A stretch of 64,000 nt of DNA from Verrucomicrobiia bacterium (lineage in GTDB: Bacteria; Verrucomicrobiota; Verrucomicrobiia; Limisphaerales; Pedosphaeraceae), in assembly GCA_036268055.1 (NCBI GenBank), contig DATAUW010000001.1:1-64000 (forward strand). Reading direction: 5' to 3'. The notes beneath the pieces are model-generated. The model did no database searches. It saw nothing but the letters and a program-made list of their open reading frames with translations, and was not told where the DNA came from. Positions 1-7,942 of this stretch are shown in pieces. Numbering within the stretch: position 1 is the stretch's first letter; every line of letters begins with the position of its first letter. Both the position numbers and the translations under genes were made by a program.

Positions 1-746
1 CCATCCGAAGTCTCGCAAAGAAAACTGACAATCTAGTGAATAGTAAGGCGCACCTGCGGCGCGACAGCGCCGCCCACCCCTTTCTCTAACCTGGTAGGGC
101 TGCGCTGCCGCGCAGCCGTCCGAAGTTCTACAGGAACCACCGCTATTTAGCGTGTGATAGAACGACACTCCGCTCCGCCCCCAAAGTCCCGCAGGGACGA
201 CAGAAATTAGCCCAGCAATTTATTGCTGGGTGTTCAAACCATCCAACCAAGTCCTGCTAAGGACGAAAGAAAACTTAATCTCTACACCACACCTCCCGCC
301 ACCCACCGCCCCTTAATTTGGGAGGGCGAACGTACCCGCGAGCCGTAACCCTGTCTTCTCCTCCCAACACACCAACTCAAAACGTGACGGACCGAAACCG
401 CCGTGCCACCGCCGTCCCCTCCGAGAACCTCGAAGTAGGTTCCGCAACAAAGCCCAGGGTTGGTTCGCCCCGAACCTACCCTGGGAAAAATTCCCGCAAA
501 AAAAACTATCCCGAGCGCAGCGAGGCAAGCCCGTACGCCAACACCGAATATAATAAAACTCCCATCCCATTCTACCCGATCCCCGCAACCCGGAGGGTTG
601 ACGGAGATTAGCCAGGCGGTAAAGGCGCGCTCCCGCGCCGACACCTCCGGACCTCCAATCCCGTTTACGTTTGCATCCTGAAAGGATGCCGGAACCACAA
701 CCGATAATTCGTCGCAAGCCGATCTTTTCTGGAACCTCCGCTCCAC
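1..746. repeat. Hairpin-array repeat, unit 1
   Basis: Non-coding unit made of about eleven short perfect or near-perfect hairpins spaced 10-150 nt apart. Arms (stem positions): 56-62/67-73, 98-105/110-117, 125-128/134-137, 186-190/194-198, 211-219/222-230, 251-255/260-264, 453-467/471-485, 586-591/595-600, 624-629/634-639, 673-679/683-689. Similar linkers (GACRGAAATTAGCC-like) follow several of the small hairpins. The same order returns at 747 and in part at 1436. Open frames through this DNA encode low-complexity Arg/Gly/Ser-rich peptides in several frames on both strands and are not credible genes. Function unknown; could be a mobile or RNA-level repeat. Confidence 0.85.
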
Positions 747-1435
747 CATCCGAAGTCTCGCAAAGAAAACTGACAATCTAGTGAATAGTAAGGCGCACCT
801 GCGGCGCGACAGCGCCGCCCACCCCTTCTCTAACTTGGTAGGGCTGCGCTGCCGCGCAGCCGTCCGAAGTTCTACAGGAACCATCCGTATTTAGTGTGTG
901 GTAGAACGACACTTTGCTCCGCCCCCAAAGTCCCGCAGGGACGATAGACCTTAGCCCAGCAATTTATTGCTGGGTGTTCAAACCATCCAACCAAGTCCTG
1001 CTAAGGACGAAAGAATTCTCAAAGTAAAAAGACGCGGACGCATTCACCACCATAAAATTCTACCGCACAGTAGGGCGGCACTCCGCACCACCTCCCATTT
1101 TTTTAGTTCTATCTGAGAACTTCAACGAAGTTCCGCAACCAAGCCCAGGGTTGGTTCGCCCCGAACCTACCCTGGGGAAAAATTCCCGCAAAAAAACTAT
1201 CCCGAGCGCAGCGAGGCAAGCCCGTACGCCAACACCAAATATAATAAAACTCCCATCCCATTCTCCCCACCCCCGCAACCCGGAGGGTTGACGGATATTA
1301 GCCGGGCGGTAAAGGCGCGTTCCCGCGCCGACACCCCCGGGGCACCAATCCCATTCCCGTTTGCATCCTGAAAGGATGCCGGAACCACAACCGATAATTC
1401 ATCGCAAGCCGATCTTTCCTGGAACCTCCGCTCCA
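747..1435. repeat. Hairpin-array repeat, unit 2
   Basis: Second copy of the 1-746 unit, nearly identical over 747-1015 (matches 1-268) and 1098-1435 (matches about 425-746). The roughly 150-nt block at 285-425 of unit 1 is replaced by unrelated A-rich sequence (about 1016-1097). The strong hairpin with the CCCAGGGTTGGTTCG arm and the GCATCCT/AGGATGC hairpin are both kept. Block presence and absence, rather than point mutation alone, separates the units, so the array is a mosaic. Confidence 0.8.
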
Positions 1436-1710
1436 CCATCCGAAGTCTCGCAAAGAAAACTGAAATCTAGTGAATAGTAGGGTCGAACCGCGGCGCGACA
1501 GCGCCGCCCACCCCTTTCTCTAACCTGCTAGGGCTGCGCTGCCGCGCAACCGTCCGAAGTTCTCCCGCCACCCACCCCCCCTTAATTCGGGAGGGAGAGC
1601 GTACCCGCGAGCCGTAACACCGTCTTCTCCTCCCAACACACCAACTCAAAATGTAATGGACCGAAACTGCCGCTCCACCATCCCCTCCAGGAACCTCGAA
1701 GCAGGTCACC
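1436..1710. repeat. Hairpin-array repeat, truncated unit 3
   Basis: Third, partial copy. 1436-1560 matches the beginning of units 1 and 2. The sequence then jumps directly to the block found at about 294-430 of unit 1 (1562-1700), skipping the block between. It ends at the edge of unique DNA just before the terminator of the next gene. Confidence 0.75.
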
Positions 1711-1816
1711 TACTTGAACTCATCATGATCTCATTCACATTGGTTTCCCTCGCCAATTTTTAAAACCCGTAAAATTTTCCGACAACTCAAACGATCTGCT
1801 TCCACTATCGTAAAGA

Positions 1817-1856
1817 TAAAAAAACAAAAACCGCATCTCCCTCGCGGGAGATGCGG
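1817..1856 (-). terminator. Rho-independent terminator of the PDxxST-tail gene
   Basis: An 11-bp GC-rich stem (1831-1841 with 1846-1856, loop TCGC) is followed on the minus strand by a T-rich run (1830 down to 1817). It lies 24 nt beyond the stop codon of the minus-strand gene at 1881. Confidence 0.85.
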
Positions 1857-1880
1857 TTGTAATTTGTGCTCTAACCGCGA

Positions 1881-2570
1881 TTATTTGCGGAAACGGCGGG
1901 AGACCAGGCCCAAACCAGCGAGGGCGAAGGACATCAAGCCCATCGTGGAGGTCGCGTCCGGAGCCGAACCTGTGCCAGCGGTGATCTGAATCGCGTCACT
2001 CGCGACCGATGCGCCGTTTTGCGAGGCAGTCAGAGTGATGTCATAGGTGGCATTCGCATTCGGATCATAGTTGATCGAACCGAAGAATGGGTTCGTCAAG
2101 GTGAAATCCAAGCTCTCGCTGTTGCCGATAGTGCCAGCAGCAGGAGTATGGTTGTCGCCAATGGCCGCCGGGTTATAAGTGGCGGATTGACCAGTGAAAA
2201 CATTCAGCACGGTCAACGTCAAATTATAAGCCGAGAGCTGATCCAAAGAGGACGAAACCGCGAAATCATAGTTCCAGAACGAGCGAAGGTCGCCGCCAAT
2301 ACCAGTGGAAACGCCATAACTGCCAACACCGAGGGTGTTCACTGGAGGAGGATTGAGAGCGAGCGGACTGGAGACGTGCGGCGTGGCATCCAACGCCAGC
2401 GTCACGGTATCCCCGCCAACAGTGGTTTGTGTGTAAGTAGATTGGCTGGGATCAATACCACCGTAAGCGTTAGGAATGCCAGTAACGGTCGGAGGAGTTC
2501 CTAACGTCTGGGCATTACCGGATACAGCAGCAATGAGAATCGCTGCAGCGGGCAAGAGGATTTTTTTCAT
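1881..2570 (-). CDS. Secreted protein with PDxxST (VPDSG/PEP-CTERM-like) sorting tail
   Basis: 229 aa. A Sec signal peptide (MKKILLPAAAILIAAVSGNA, cleavage near residue 20) precedes a Thr/Ser/Asn-rich, cysteine-free ectodomain. The C-terminus carries a PDATST motif, a hydrophobic helix (GLMSFALAGLGLV) and a basic tail (SRRFRK), the three-part layout of exosortase-processed sorting signals, closest to the VPDSG/VPDxxST variants common in Verrucomicrobiota. Such proteins are inferred to be exported, cleaved and anchored or released with extracellular polysaccharide. No exosortase lies in the window. The ectodomain itself resembles nothing I recognise. The gene stands alone with its own terminator and a start preceded by AT-rich DNA without a clear Shine-Dalgarno sequence. 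Confidence 0.8.
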   Translation of the reverse strand: MKKILLPAAAILIAAVSGNAQTLGTPPTVTGIPNAYGGIDPSQSTYTQTTVGGDTVTLALDATPHVSSPLALNPPPVNTLGVGSYGVSTGIGGDLRSFWNYDFAVSSSLDQLSAYNLTLTVLNVFTGQSATYNPAAIGDNHTPAAGTIGNSESLDFTLTNPFFGSINYDPNANATYDITLTASQNGASVASDAIQITAGTGSAPDATSTMGLMSFALAGLGLVSRRFRK

Positions 2571-3016
2571 TGTATTAATATAATTAGGTTTACGTTGACT
2601 TTAAACATCATTCCGATTGCACCATCCAGTCGCAACAGAAGTCGAAGAGGAATCAGCAAACCGTGTACCATTATTTGACACCACATGAATTGCAATCATA
2701 AACTGTTTAATATCAGAATAATATGAATAATTTCCCGCCGCTGATTAAATCACCATTCCACCGAGAAGTGTAAGCGATTCCGACGTTTTTTTACGATTCC
2801 GACAAATCTTCAATAATTCCCAGCGCGTGTGGAAACGAAAAATCTTTCATTTCATTAGGAAATACTGCTTTTTCCCTATCTTTTTTCGAGAAACCCAGCC
2901 TCACGGCACAAATGTCGGTAAAACTGTCAGTGAAAGCATTGTGTTTGTGGCGGTGAAGACCGAGCCTTGGTTCATCCACCTCTTCAGACCCACTCTTCAC
3001 CGCACGCTGCCGCCTC
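2571..3016. other. Intergenic region without a convincing gene
   Basis: AT-rich upstream region of the PDxxST-tail gene (2571-2800), presumably holding its promoter. A 69-codon minus-strand frame at 2791-3000 lacks a ribosome binding site and any recognisable motif, and a plus-strand frame overlaps the next gene antisense. No structured RNA or repeat was seen. Confidence 0.5.
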
Positions 3017-3583
3017 CTATTTCAATTCAATCTCCGCCGCCTTCGCGATCCTCCCGATCCTCGGAAAAATATTCTCCATCGCAAACGCGTGCATCGCCGC
3101 CGAAGCCCCACTCGTCGCATCCTCCGCCAGCACCAAAGCATAACCCAGTTCCCACGCCTGCCGCGCCGTGGATTCCACCCCGATATTCGTCGAAATGCCC
3201 GCCAGCACCATCGTCTCCACCCCGCGCCGCCGCAGTTGCAGATCCAGTTCCGTCCCATAAAACGCGCCCCACTGCCGTTTCGTGACCAACACATCCCCCG
3301 GCTTCGCGAGCCCCTCCACCAACTCGCCAAAATTCGCCGGAAACCCGCCCGGCGGAATCGGCATCGGCTTATCCACTGGTTGCCGCAACGCATCCTTGAA
3401 ATCGCTCGACCACGCCACATTCACCAGCACAACCGTCGCGCCCGCCTTGCGAAATTTTTCAGCCAGCGCCTTCGCCGTTTCAATGACCTGTTCCGACGTA
3501 TAAGGCACGCACTCACGCGCCACCACGCCCTTCTGCAAATCAATCAATACCAGCGCCGTAGTTTCAGGAGAGAGTTGTATCAT
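3017..3583 (-). CDS. Isochorismatase-family (cysteine hydrolase fold) protein lacking the catalytic cysteine
   Basis: 188 aa from ATG at 3583, which begins immediately before the first strand of the fold (MIQLSPETTALVLIDLQ). A longer frame to 3655 adds residues not typical of the family. The Asp (D15, in VLIDLQ) and Lys (K102, in TKRQWGAFYG) of the Asp-Lys-Cys triad are present. The nucleophile position in the GISTNIGVESTARQA segment is Gly135 instead of Cys. A Gly-containing subgroup of this superfamily exists, so the protein may be a hydrolase of a different kind or a non-catalytic homologue. No operon partner. Confidence 0.75.
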   Translation of the reverse strand: MIQLSPETTALVLIDLQKGVVARECVPYTSEQVIETAKALAEKFRKAGATVVLVNVAWSSDFKDALRQPVDKPMPIPPGGFPANFGELVEGLAKPGDVLVTKRQWGAFYGTELDLQLRRRGVETMVLAGISTNIGVESTARQAWELGYALVLAEDATSGASAAMHAFAMENIFPRIGRIAKAAEIELK

Positions 3584-3776
3584 GGAATCTTTCAAATAAT
3601 TAAGTTCACCCGAAGTCTGAATCACCCTCCCAAAACCCGCAACCCATTTCATCAATATTGGCAGGCGTTGTTGCGCCGCCGCGGTCCCTTTCTGTCTTCT
3701 CTTCGCAAACCATCACCAAGCCAAAAAAACCGGACGCGTTTACCCACGCGTCCCGTCGCTCAATAAAATTACAAAT

Positions 3777-4271
3777 CTATTTCATCGCCACATGCGCGTG
3801 CTGCTCCGGCTCAGTCACATTAGGTTTGTTGCCCGTGATATAAGCGCGCGCCGTCTCGAAAAGATATTTCACACTGTTGAAACCGGTGTTGTCCCAGTAT
3901 TCAACTTCCTGGCCGTGAACACGGATCAGCAACAGGTTCGGGTCATCCACGCCACCGGGAAACCACGTCTTGTAACTGCTCTTCCACAATTCCGCAATCG
4001 CCGACCGGTCCGAAACCAGCGACGCCCGCCCCACCAGCGACACATAAGCGCTGTGATCTTTCTGAAACACCAGCAACACCTGTTCATCGTCCCGCAACTC
4101 GTGGGCTTTTTCCGAATCGCGCCCCGTGAAAAACCAAAGCTCGTTGCTCTCCGAAATTTTCGCAATCCCCATCGGCCGCGCCCGCGGATTGCTATCGCGT
4201 CCGTGAGTGACCAGAACCGCCGTGTCAAATTTCGTGAGTAACCCGTGAATTTTTTCTGTCATCGTTTGCAT
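3777..4271 (-). CDS. Pyridoxamine 5'-phosphate oxidase-fold protein (general stress protein 26-like)
   Basis: 164 aa, taking the ATG at 4271 (an alternative ATG lies at 4262; the longer frame to 4403 has no support). The split-barrel flavin-binding pattern is visible: substrate-facing segment with RARPMGI, ELWFFTGRDSEKAHEL and HSAYVSLVGRASLVSD. A central WFPGGVDDPNLLLIRV segment and a C-terminal VEYWDN are typical of the stress-protein-26 subgroup, which binds FMN or another flavin. Substrate unknown. Single gene, transcribed away from the histidine kinase at 4536. Confidence 0.75.
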   Translation of the reverse strand: MQTMTEKIHGLLTKFDTAVLVTHGRDSNPRARPMGIAKISESNELWFFTGRDSEKAHELRDDEQVLLVFQKDHSAYVSLVGRASLVSDRSAIAELWKSSYKTWFPGGVDDPNLLLIRVHGQEVEYWDNTGFNSVKYLFETARAYITGNKPNVTEPEQHAHVAMK

Positions 4272-4535
4272 AATAGATAGTATTTCGCATGAAACATGCC
4301 CGCCTTTGGTCCGCACAATCCTGCTTAAAAACCGCTTTTCCTCCCAATTCCCTTGCAAAATGTGATGCCTGTGAGCAATTTTCCTCGCAATCCGCGATGA
4401 CAATTTCCCCGTCCCGATTTCTTCAAAACCCTGCGAACAATGTCATTTTTGGCATGCTTCTACCTATGATTAATTTGCCAGTTAAGGCGGTCTAACATCG
4501 CCGCGCCGCCGGACACGGCAAATCAGATCATTGTT

Positions 4536-7004
4536 TTGGAACTCGAACTACAAATTGACCGGGAACACATCGTCTCGGATGTCGAATCGTCTCAAGGGCT
4601 GTTATGGGGTGGTCGCGCCTGTTCGCTCGCCACCCTCGCGTTTGGGTTGATGGGCCTCGCCGGCTGGTTTTTTCATCAGCCGGCTTTCCGCTCCTTTGGA
4701 CACAGCGGCGCGGAAATGAAATTCAACACCGCCCTTTGCCTCTCGCTGATTGGCTGCTCGCTGCTGCTGAATTTCAAATCCGGAAAAACCTCCCGCGCGC
4801 TCAGCATCCTCGGCTCCGCCCTCGTCCTCCTCATCGCGCTCCTGACACTTTGCGAATATTTTTTCTCGCAAAATTTCGGCCTCGATGAATTCGTCTATCA
4901 AGACTTTAACCTCATCGGCACCACCTTCGCCGGGCGCATGGCCCCGCAAAGCGCCCTCACTTTTTCGCTCATGGCCGCCGGCGCTTTTGTCCTCAACTGC
5001 CCGATCCCGCGCCTGCGGCGCACCGCACATTGGGCCGCGCTCGGCAGCATGATCTTCCCGGCGCAAGCCATCATCGGTTACCTGCTCGGGCACATGACCA
5101 TCGTCGGCCTCGGCCCGCAAAGCGCCTACATGGCCATGCCCACCGCGCTCGCTTTCCTCGCCGGTTCCATTGCCCTGCTTCTGCGCGATCCTGATCGCGA
5201 CCTCATGGAATCGCTCACCGCGCGCACGCAAGCCAGTTCCGTCTTTCGCCGCTTGCTCGTCACTTCCCTCGTCCTGCCGCTCGCGCTCGGCTGGTTCGCG
5301 CTGCACATCGCCGGCGGCAAAATCCACTCCGCCGAATACAGTGTCGCCACTATCGCCTTCGCCACGACCTTCCTCTTCGTCGGCCTCACCTGGTTCAACG
5401 CCGCTCGCCTCAATGCCGCCGCCCACGCCCTCGCCCAGCGCGAACATCGCTATTCGCAACTCGTCGAAAATATCCCCGACGTCGTCTTCCGCCTCGACCG
5501 CCAATTTCGTTACCTCTACATCAGCCCCACCATCGAAAAATTTTCCAGCCTTCCCCCCGCGCAATACCTCGGCAAAACCATCGCCGAAACCGGCACCACG
5601 CTCGAACTATGCGAGCGTTTTGAAACTGCCTGCCAGCAGGCGCTCAAATCCTTCCACGAACAATCCTTTGAATTTGAATTCGGCGGCCGCGTGACGCTTA
5701 CCCGCATCATCCCCGTTTCCTCCGATAACGAAGGCGAGACCCTCCTCGGCCTCACCAGCGACATCACCCAGCGCAAGGTCGCCGAAGCTGCCTTTCGCGA
5801 TACCCAGGACCGCCTCGAAGCCACGCTCGCCGCCACCCAGGTCGCCACCTGGACCTGGGATGTTCCCAACGACCGCCTTTTCGCCGACAAAAATCTCGCC
5901 CGCTTTTTTTCCGTGTCCGTGCAGGACGCCGCCGGTGGTTCCATCCAAAAATATCTCCACGCCATTCACGCCGAGGATCGTCCAAAAGTCGAAGCGGCCA
6001 TGATCGAGACGCTGCATAATCATCAAAGCCAATATGAAATGGACTACCGTCTCGTGCAGCCGGACAAAACCGTCCGCTGGGTCACCGCGCGCGGCAAAGT
6101 TGAGCGCGACCTCCACGGCAAACCATTGCGTTTCTCCGGCGTCGTCATGGACATTACCGAACGCCAGCGCACCGAGGCTGCTCTTTCCCGCGCGCGCATC
6201 GAACTCGAACAGACCAACCAAAACCTTGAAGCCACCATCGCCGAACGCACCGCGCGCCTGCGCGAAACCGTCCAGGAACTCGAAGCCTTCTCCTACAGCA
6301 TTGCCCACGACATGCGCGCGCCCCTCCGCTCGATGGTCGGTTTCAGCACCTTGCTCGACGAGGAATTCGGCCCCCGCTTTGACGAAACCGGCCGCGAATA
6401 TCTCCACCGCCTCATCGCCTCCGCCACCCGCATGGACCACTTGATAGTGGACATCCTCAATTACAGCAAAGTCGTCCGCGGCGAATTAAACCTCGACTCC
6501 GTGGACGTCGAAAAGCTCACCCTCGAAATCATCGAGTCATACCCCGCACTGCTCCAGGCTCGCTCCGGCATCACCATCGCCAGCCCGATACCTCCCGTCA
6601 TCGCCAACCAGGCCGCACTGACTCAAGTTATCTCCAACGTCCTCGGCAACGCCGTCAAATTCGTCGCCCCCGGCGTCAAACCGCAAATCCGCCTATGGGC
6701 CCAAACTCCGCAAACCTCCGCCACCGACACTAATCCCGTGCCCGCCGGTTCTGTGCGGCTTTGGTTTGAAGACAACGGCATCGGCATCCCCAAAGAATCC
6801 CAGCCACAACTCTTCAAAATATTCGTGCGACTCCATCGGCCCGAAGTCTATGAAGGAACCGGCATCGGCCTCGCCATCGTCAAGCGCGCCGTCGAACGCA
6901 TGGGAGGGACCGTCGGCCTCGAATCCGAACCCGGCCACGGAACCCGCCTCTGGGTCCAACTCCGCCAAGCCACCGAACCTCCGACCTCTCCCGTACTAAC
7001 TTAA
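4536..7004 (+). CDS. Membrane-bound PAS/PAS sensor histidine kinase
   Basis: 822 aa, TTG start. An N-terminal block with about eight predicted transmembrane helices (residues about 26-47, 62-80, 88-110, 134-152, 165-186, 197-217, 240-262, 270-292) precedes two PAS/PAC domains (about 302-415 and 422-545), a short coiled coil (548-585), a HisKA dimerisation domain with the phospho-acceptor His591 in YSIAHDMRAPLR, and a HATPase_c domain with DNGIGIP and GTGIGLAIV boxes (to about 815). No receiver domain and no response regulator adjacent, so it is an orphan kinase. The DMRAPLR box is typical of phytochrome-like and bacteriophytochrome-related kinases. Signal unknown; the integral membrane block and PAS domains suggest sensing of a membrane or redox cue. 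Confidence 0.85.
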   Translation: MELELQIDREHIVSDVESSQGLLWGGRACSLATLAFGLMGLAGWFFHQPAFRSFGHSGAEMKFNTALCLSLIGCSLLLNFKSGKTSRALSILGSALVLLIALLTLCEYFFSQNFGLDEFVYQDFNLIGTTFAGRMAPQSALTFSLMAAGAFVLNCPIPRLRRTAHWAALGSMIFPAQAIIGYLLGHMTIVGLGPQSAYMAMPTALAFLAGSIALLLRDPDRDLMESLTARTQASSVFRRLLVTSLVLPLALGWFALHIAGGKIHSAEYSVATIAFATTFLFVGLTWFNAARLNAAAHALAQREHRYSQLVENIPDVVFRLDRQFRYLYISPTIEKFSSLPPAQYLGKTIAETGTTLELCERFETACQQALKSFHEQSFEFEFGGRVTLTRIIPVSSDNEGETLLGLTSDITQRKVAEAAFRDTQDRLEATLAATQVATWTWDVPNDRLFADKNLARFFSVSVQDAAGGSIQKYLHAIHAEDRPKVEAAMIETLHNHQSQYEMDYRLVQPDKTVRWVTARGKVERDLHGKPLRFSGVVMDITERQRTEAALSRARIELEQTNQNLEATIAERTARLRETVQELEAFSYSIAHDMRAPLRSMVGFSTLLDEEFGPRFDETGREYLHRLIASATRMDHLIVDILNYSKVVRGELNLDSVDVEKLTLEIIESYPALLQARSGITIASPIPPVIANQAALTQVISNVLGNAVKFVAPGVKPQIRLWAQTPQTSATDTNPVPAGSVRLWFEDNGIGIPKESQPQLFKIFVRLHRPEVYEGTGIGLAIVKRAVERMGGTVGLESEPGHGTRLWVQLRQATEPPTSPVLT

Positions 7005-7081
7005 TCCAGTTTTTATCCCTTTCAGTCAAAACCGCCGAGACATCAGTTCGTCGTGGCCGAACGGAGTTATCACTCCGTGTC

Positions 7082-7260
7082 CATTTTTGAGTCCTATCTG
7101 AGAACTTCAACGAAGTTCTGCCTGCAAAGCCCAGGGTTGGCTCGTCCCCGAGCCTACCCTGGGGAAAATCCTGGCAAAAAAAAACTATCCCGAGCGCAGC
7201 GAGGCAAGCCCGTACGCCAACACTGAACACAATAAAACTCTCATCATTCCGCCTCCATCT
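7082..7260. repeat. Dispersed fragment of the hairpin-array repeat
   Basis: Matches 1098-1265 of the array with a few substitutions, including the GAACTTC/GAAGTTC hairpin, the 15-bp CCCAGGGTTGG-type hairpin and the run through CCGAGCGCAGCGAGGCAAG. It sits alone between the histidine-kinase gene and a 49-codon gene, which shows that parts of the array occur as separate dispersed pieces. Confidence 0.8.
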
Positions 7261-7398
7261 CTCCTCCCCGTTCCCCAACACGCAAATTGCCTCCCAGCCC
7301 TCAAAAAACCCTCGCAAACTGCGCCCCCGTCATTTCCCACCACGCACAAACCCGCGAAAACCTCCGCTGGCATTTTCCAAGCTAAAAACTTCCTCGTT

Positions 7399-7548
7399 AT
7401 GATACGAAAACTTGCCAGCGGAAAATTCCGCCTTTACTCCCTCAAGAAAAATCCGGGCACCGGACGCAAGCGCAACCTCGGCACCTTCAACTCCCGCGCC
7501 GCCGCCGAAAAACATGAACGCGCCGTCCAATATTTCAAACACCACTGA
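7399..7548 (+). CDS. Small basic protein (49 aa)
   Basis: Begins MIRKLASGKFRLYS and ends RAVQYFKHH; strongly basic, with segments SGKFRLYSLKK, GTGRKRNLGTF and AAEKHERAVQYFK. I recognise this as a conserved small-protein type found in many bacteria with the pattern L-x-SGxYRLYS...RRNLGTF...AAExHERAVQYFK, of unknown function. It lies 20 nt before another small basic gene, so the two probably form one transcript. Confidence 0.7.
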   Translation: MIRKLASGKFRLYSLKKNPGTGRKRNLGTFNSRAAAEKHERAVQYFKHH

Positions 7549-7568
7549 ACCAAAATCCAACCATACTT

Positions 7569-7808
7569 ATGCCACAAGGTGATAAATCCAGCTATACCGG
7601 CAAACAAAAACGCCAGGCCGAACACATCGAGGAAGGCTATGAGAAACGCGGACTCGGCACCAAAGAATCCGAACGCCGCGCCTGGGCCACCGTCAACAAA
7701 ATGACCCACGGCGGCAAAAAAAGCGGTTCCGGCCGCGGCAAAACCGAGAACCACGCCCCCGCCCGCAAAGGCGGTCGCCTCGGCGGACGCGCCCGTAAAA
7801 AATCCTGA
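7569..7808 (+). CDS. Small basic 'plasmid stabilization'-type protein (79 aa)
   Basis: Begins MPQGDKSSYTGKQKRQAEHI, followed by EEGYEKRGLGTKESERRAWATVNK and a Gly/Lys/Arg-rich disordered tail. The N-terminal pattern (KQKRxAEHIExGYExRGxxxxEAExRAWATVNK) is common in proteins labelled plasmid stabilization protein, though no plasmid role is proven here. The tail resembles DNA- or RNA-binding tails. Follows the 49-aa gene by 20 nt and converges on the oxidoreductase gene ending at 7943. Confidence 0.7.
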   Translation: MPQGDKSSYTGKQKRQAEHIEEGYEKRGLGTKESERRAWATVNKMTHGGKKSGSGRGKTENHAPARKGGRLGGRARKKS

Positions 7809-7817
7809 TTCATTTCA

Positions 7818-7886
7818 GCCACGGATTGAACACCGATCAAACATGGATTCTCCAATTCCGTGTTTCTTCCGTGTTCAATCCGTGGC
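7818..7886. repeat. Large inverted repeat between convergent genes (CCGTGTTCAATCCGTGGC family)
   Basis: Arm 7818-7836 pairs with 7867-7886 with a single mismatch; the spacer also holds an inner copy (TTCCGTGTTTC). Related single arms occur near 16996-17023. The position, 10 nt beyond one stop codon and before the opposing one, would let the hairpin end transcription from both sides, but it is a dispersed repeat family rather than a simple terminator. Confidence 0.65.
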
Positions 7887-7896
7887 AAAAAAACTT

Positions 7897-7935
7897 CCTC
7901 AGTACCTCCGCGCCTCCGCGTCTCCGCGGTTAAAA
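7897..7935. repeat. Short dispersed GC repeat (CCTCCGCGCCTCCGCG family)
   Basis: Three tandem CTCCGCG units ending in GGTTAAAA. This is the same type of element as the CTCTGCGC/GCGCAGAG repeats at 12385-12425 and 12545-12580. It sits immediately next to the inverted repeat at 7818-7886 and just beyond the stop codon of the minus-strand gene. Confidence 0.6.
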
Positions 7936-7942
7936 ACGGCTC

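Noticed and set aside
282-1709. Frames of 70-200 codons on both strands in the hairpin array
   Set aside because: They follow the repeat, overlap each other in many frames, have repeat-like Arg/Gly/Ser composition and no ribosome binding site.
1-1710. CRISPR array
   Set aside because: Repeat spacing is irregular, stems differ from one another, and no constant repeat/variable spacer pattern or cas genes occur.
2791-3000. 69-codon minus-strand frame
   Set aside because: No motif, no ribosome binding site, atypical composition.
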